This document shows, piece by piece, positions 6,954 to 9,339 of a stretch of 9,339 bases of DNA. The notes beneath the pieces are model-generated. The model ran no database searches. It was not told where the DNA came from and saw nothing but the letters and a program-made list of their open reading frames with translations. This stretch comes from Elusimicrobiota bacterium (GTDB lineage Bacteria > Elusimicrobiota > Elusimicrobia > 2-01-FULL-59-12 > JACPXA01): the NCBI GenBank assembly GCA_016196785.1, contig JACPXA010000007.1, forward strand, positions 1 through 9,339, in the 5' to 3' direction. The position numbers and the translations under genes were made by a program. Position 1 is the first letter of the stretch; each line of letters begins with the position of its first letter.

Positions 6954-8053
6954 AAGCCATTAATGATTTCAAGAATGGCAGCGGCCGTCCGATCCCAACG
7001 GTATAATTGAGTCCGCGAAAGCCCTTTCTGGATCAGATCGCTCTGGAGCTTCACATCTCGCAGAAGCCGCATGATCCCCTGCGCGATGGAATTTGAATCA
7101 TGTGGGTCAACCCACACGGCGGACTCCCCTAAGACCTCGGGGAGGGATCCCGCTTGTGAGGCGACAACCGGGGTTGCACAGGCCATTGCCTCTAAGGGAG
7201 GGAGTCCAAACCCCTCATACAATGAGGGAAAGAGAAAGAGATCAGCAGCGCTATAGAGGAATGGCATGAGCGGTTGGGGAACAAATCCTAGGATTTTAGC
7301 ACGGCCCTTTTCCAGTAACGGGCGTATCCGCCGCGAGAACGGGGTCATTTTCCAGCCACTGGGGCCCACCAGCAGCAGGCAATGTGGGATTTGGTCAGCG
7401 ATTTTTAGAAACGCCTCTACGCATCCCAAGAAGTTCTTCCGGGGTTCAAAGGTACCGATGACGAGCAAATAAGGAGATGTCACGTTGAAATGGGTCTCAA
7501 TGAGCGACCTCGCTTCCTCTTTTGGTCTGGGATAAAACTGACTCGAGATCCCCTCTGGAACCACTCGAAGTGGCTTGCTGTTCACTTCGTAGAACATCGC
7601 GATATCCTGTGCGGTGCTCTCAGAGATGGCCACTAGGAAATCGGCACGTTTGAGGGAGGAGGGAATCAACAATTTATTAATGGTGAGACTCTTCCATGTC
7701 ATTGTTTCAGGATACCGCAGATAAATCAAGTCGTGAACGGTCAGAAACATTCGAATCGACCGTGGGCTCAGGAGCGGGAGGATATGTTGCGTGCCCCAAA
7801 AAATATCAATGTGGTCTTGGATCAGCCAGAGGGGGAGCTGCGTTTGCATCCACATGGTGCCGTACAGTCCGGAGCCCACGCGTTTTTTCCAAGTTGTCTG
7901 AGTCAGGTGAAAGGGAAAGTCCCGATGGGCATAGAGGATAAACTCATGATTCGTCTGCAAGCGGCTGAGGGCGGTGAGGACATTATCCACATACACGGGG
8001 ATCCCACTGGGCTCTTTTTCACAAAGCGGGCGGGTGTCGATCCCGATTTTCAT
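6947..8053 (-). CDS. GT4-family glycosyltransferase (mannosyltransferase-like)
   Basis: A 368-residue GT-B retaining glycosyltransferase, cytoplasmic or membrane-associated, adding a sugar to the growing repeat unit. MKIGIDTRPL at 1-10 followed by a Ser-Gly-Ile-Pro-Val-Tyr loop (16-21) is the typical opening of this GT4 group. TVHDLIYLRYPE lies near 105-116, AISEST at 142-147, GTFEPRKN at 200-207 (donor phosphate region) and LGFVP near 255-259. The EX7E motif, Glu280 to Glu288, sits in YEGFGLPPLEAMACATPVV. The frame is open further upstream to an ATG at 8098. However, the start at 8053 has AGAGGGAG two bases upstream, forms an ATGA overlap with the flippase stop, and gives the canonical N-terminus, so 8053 is chosen. 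Relatives are frequently mannosyltransferases; the true donor cannot be told from sequence. Hand-counted lines in this gene are near 45% GC, lower than the flippase. Confidence 0.95.
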   Translation of the reverse strand: MKIGIDTRPLCEKEPSGIPVYVDNVLTALSRLQTNHEFILYAHRDFPFHLTQTTWKKRVGSGLYGTMWMQTQLPLWLIQDHIDIFWGTQHILPLLSPRSIRMFLTVHDLIYLRYPETMTWKSLTINKLLIPSSLKRADFLVAISESTAQDIAMFYEVNSKPLRVVPEGISSQFYPRPKEEARSLIETHFNVTSPYLLVIGTFEPRKNFLGCVEAFLKIADQIPHCLLLVGPSGWKMTPFSRRIRPLLEKGRAKILGFVPQPLMPFLYSAADLFLFPSLYEGFGLPPLEAMACATPVVASQAGSLPEVLGESAVWVDPHDSNSIAQGIMRLLRDVKLQSDLIQKGLSRTQLYRWDRTAAAILEIINGLC

Positions 8054-9315
8054 TTCTCCCTCTGCCAGTGTGGGGAGAGTGCCCTCCACGTTAGCCATAA
8101 CAGTAGGGCGTGCGTGCTCAGGATGGCGTTGGCCGCTCCGGCAATGCCCCAGCGAGGGATCAAGACCAAATTAGCCGCGACGTTCCATCCTAGACAGAGT
8201 CCCTGGTTCAGGACATGTCGTCGTTGTCGGTGGAAAATCACCATATAGTGGGTGAGGAGATAGTTCGCAAAGACGAACAGGCCACAGACCCCCAAGATTT
8301 GTAGCGTTCTGACGGACCCACGGTACGTCTCGCCATACACCCAATGAATAGTACCGTGGGCACCGATGACGCTGACCACAAACCACCCGACCGCGCCCCA
8401 GGCTAACGTGGTCACCACCCCTTTGGTCATCCTCGAAAATGGTTCCCACCCTTCCCTTTGAGTTTGGACCAACGCTGGAAATCCAATCGCGAGCACCGCC
8501 GCCGGTAAGATTTGAGCCAGCTCAAAGAGCCGATAGGCCGCGCCATAGAGCCCGGCGGCTTGACTCCCCTTCCACCACCCCAAGAGGAACATATCCACCC
8601 TGAGGTAGAGCATGCCTAACGCATTCGCCAATCCCAACGGTAGGGCTTCTCGAGTGAGCGAAAGGCAGGTGGTCAAGTTGAGATGAGGTTTGAGGGAGAA
8701 CCCGTGGGTCTTTTGCAGAATGACTAATGATAGAAAACCACCGATCACGCTGGAGAGACAAAACGCGATCAATGTCCACATGAGGTTGCCATGCCATAAC
8801 CAGACGAAGACCACGGCGGCGATCGACAACCCTCGATGGACAACCATTTGGAACGCGGCGATCACCAAACGGCCGGTGACGTTGCCTACCCCTTGACAGA
8901 AATCCAAGGTGGAATTCCCCAGCATCCACCCAATCCCCAAGAGGAATAGCCATGGGGTGTCCCACGGCCAGAGCGCCCACATCCCAAGCAATCCCAACAT
9001 GAGGGTACAGCCCAGATAGGCGACCTTCAGACCAAAGAACCGGTCCCAGACCGCGCTTCGATCAGGAGCAGCCGAGAGCTCTCTGGCGAAGAGAAGACTC
9101 ATCCCTCCATCCGTCGTGAGATAGAACAGGTTGGCCATGGAAAGGGCGAAGGCGAATTTTCCGAATTCCTCTAGCGTCAAAAACCGTGCCGCAGCGATAA
9201 ATAACAGTAACCCCACCCCCCGATTCCCAACGTCCAAGGCAAGCCGGAAGGCCATCTGCTTCCTCATAAGGGTGCTCGCTCTTTTACGCAGGGGCTGTTT
9301 CTTCGGAAGGGGCAA
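8050..9315 (-). CDS. Wzx-type polysaccharide flippase, MOP/MATE superfamily (5' end uncertain)
   Basis: A very hydrophobic protein of about 421 residues that should flip undecaprenyl-linked repeat units from the cytoplasmic to the periplasmic face of the inner membrane. The N-terminal region has the family pattern AARFLTLEEFGKFAFA (41-56) with an Asp-Gly-Gly at 69-71. The middle has LPLGLANALGMLYLRVDMF (225-243) followed by GLYGAAYRLFE (255-265), the equivalent of the conserved Wzx segment. The C-terminal part has ANLVLIPRWGIAGAANAI (381-398). About a dozen hydrophobic segments fit the 12-14 helices of the family. The listed start is a TTG at 9315 with no Shine-Dalgarno. In-frame ATGs at 9267 and 9255 are alternatives, the latter preceded by GAGGAAG. 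The frame is also open to base 9339, so the true start may lie outside. The stop overlaps the next gene as ATGA, tying export to chain assembly in one operon. Confidence 0.9.
   Translation of the reverse strand: MPLPKKQPLRKRASTLMRKQMAFRLALDVGNRGVGLLLFIAAARFLTLEEFGKFAFALSMANLFYLTTDGGMSLLFARELSAAPDRSAVWDRFFGLKVAYLGCTLMLGLLGMWALWPWDTPWLFLLGIGWMLGNSTLDFCQGVGNVTGRLVIAAFQMVVHRGLSIAAVVFVWLWHGNLMWTLIAFCLSSVIGGFLSLVILQKTHGFSLKPHLNLTTCLSLTREALPLGLANALGMLYLRVDMFLLGWWKGSQAAGLYGAAYRLFELAQILPAAVLAIGFPALVQTQREGWEPFSRMTKGVVTTLAWGAVGWFVVSVIGAHGTIHWVYGETYRGSVRTLQILGVCGLFVFANYLLTHYMVIFHRQRRHVLNQGLCLGWNVAANLVLIPRWGIAGAANAILSTHALLLWLTWRALSPHWQREK
8056..8063 (-). promoter_or_regulatory. Ribosome binding site deciding the GT4 start at 8053
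   Basis: On the minus strand AGAGGGAG lies two bases before the ATG at 8051-8053, inside the last codons of the flippase gene. Together with the ATGA overlap it supports 8053 over the upstream in-frame ATG at 8098. Confidence 0.7.
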
Positions 9316-9339
9316 GCCAAAGGACGCTGATTTGATACC

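Noticed and set aside
4865..7808. A 14-base direct repeat (CCCAAAAAATATCA) at 4865-4878 and 7795-7808
   Set aside because: Both copies lie in coding sequence of different genes and the match does not extend. An A-rich 14-mer match by chance in a window this long is plausible, so it is not treated as a mobile or regulatory repeat.
8054..8098. Extended GT4 start at 8098
   Set aside because: The ATG at 8053 has a good ribosome site and an ATGA overlap, and gives the canonical N-terminus.
7733..8248. A 171-codon plus-strand open frame crossing a gene junction
   Set aside because: It is antisense to the end of the flippase and the start of the GT4 gene, both of which are well supported. It has no ribosome site or domain.

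Overview
The window is one uninterrupted run of eight genes, all on the minus strand and read from the right edge to the left edge. Together they form part of a locus for building and exporting a surface polysaccharide (O-antigen, outer-core or capsule-like exopolysaccharide). Both edges cut through genes or open frames: the flippase frame stays open to base 9339, and the sugar-nucleotide pyrophosphorylase runs off base 1. The window is therefore an internal slice of a longer operon. No RNA gene, insertion sequence, CRISPR array or terminator was seen, and no gene-free stretch exceeds about 50 bases.

In transcription order the genes are: (1) a Wzx-type flippase, 8050-9315; (2) a GT4 glycosyltransferase, 6947-8053; (3) a GT9 (heptosyltransferase-like) enzyme with an N-terminal extension, 5799-6953; (4) a second, divergent GT9 enzyme, 4670-5752; (5) a DegT/StrS-family PLP aminotransferase for a nucleotide sugar, 3537-4655; (6) a second GT4 glycosyltransferase, 2416-3540; (7) a WcaJ/WbaP-type polyprenyl-phosphate sugar phosphotransferase, 1037-2419; (8) a nucleotidyltransferase of the mannose-1-phosphate guanylyltransferase type with a C-terminal left-handed beta-helix, 1-1033 (3' end missing).

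The inferred pathway is as follows. Gene 8 makes an activated sugar and gene 5 aminates a keto nucleotide sugar. Gene 7 starts the chain by moving a sugar phosphate onto undecaprenyl phosphate at the inner membrane. The GT4 and GT9 enzymes add sugars on the cytoplasmic face, and the flippase turns the lipid-linked unit to the periplasm. The polymerase (Wzy), the chain-length regulator, and the dehydratase that would feed the aminotransferase are not in this window.

The genes are packed for translational coupling: ATGA at 8050-8053, ATGCTGA at 6947-6953, ATGA at 3537-3540, GTGA at 2416-2419, and a 3-base gap at 1034-1036. Several starts have no visible Shine-Dalgarno sequence.

The organism is a Gram-negative-type bacterium of moderately high GC with a lipopolysaccharide-like surface. 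The protein style would fit Nitrospirota, NC10 or a similar phylum, but the sequence alone does not settle this. Every gene belongs to a known family. I do not see a new kind of system here; the points of interest are the gene combination, the coupling architecture and possible mosaicism.
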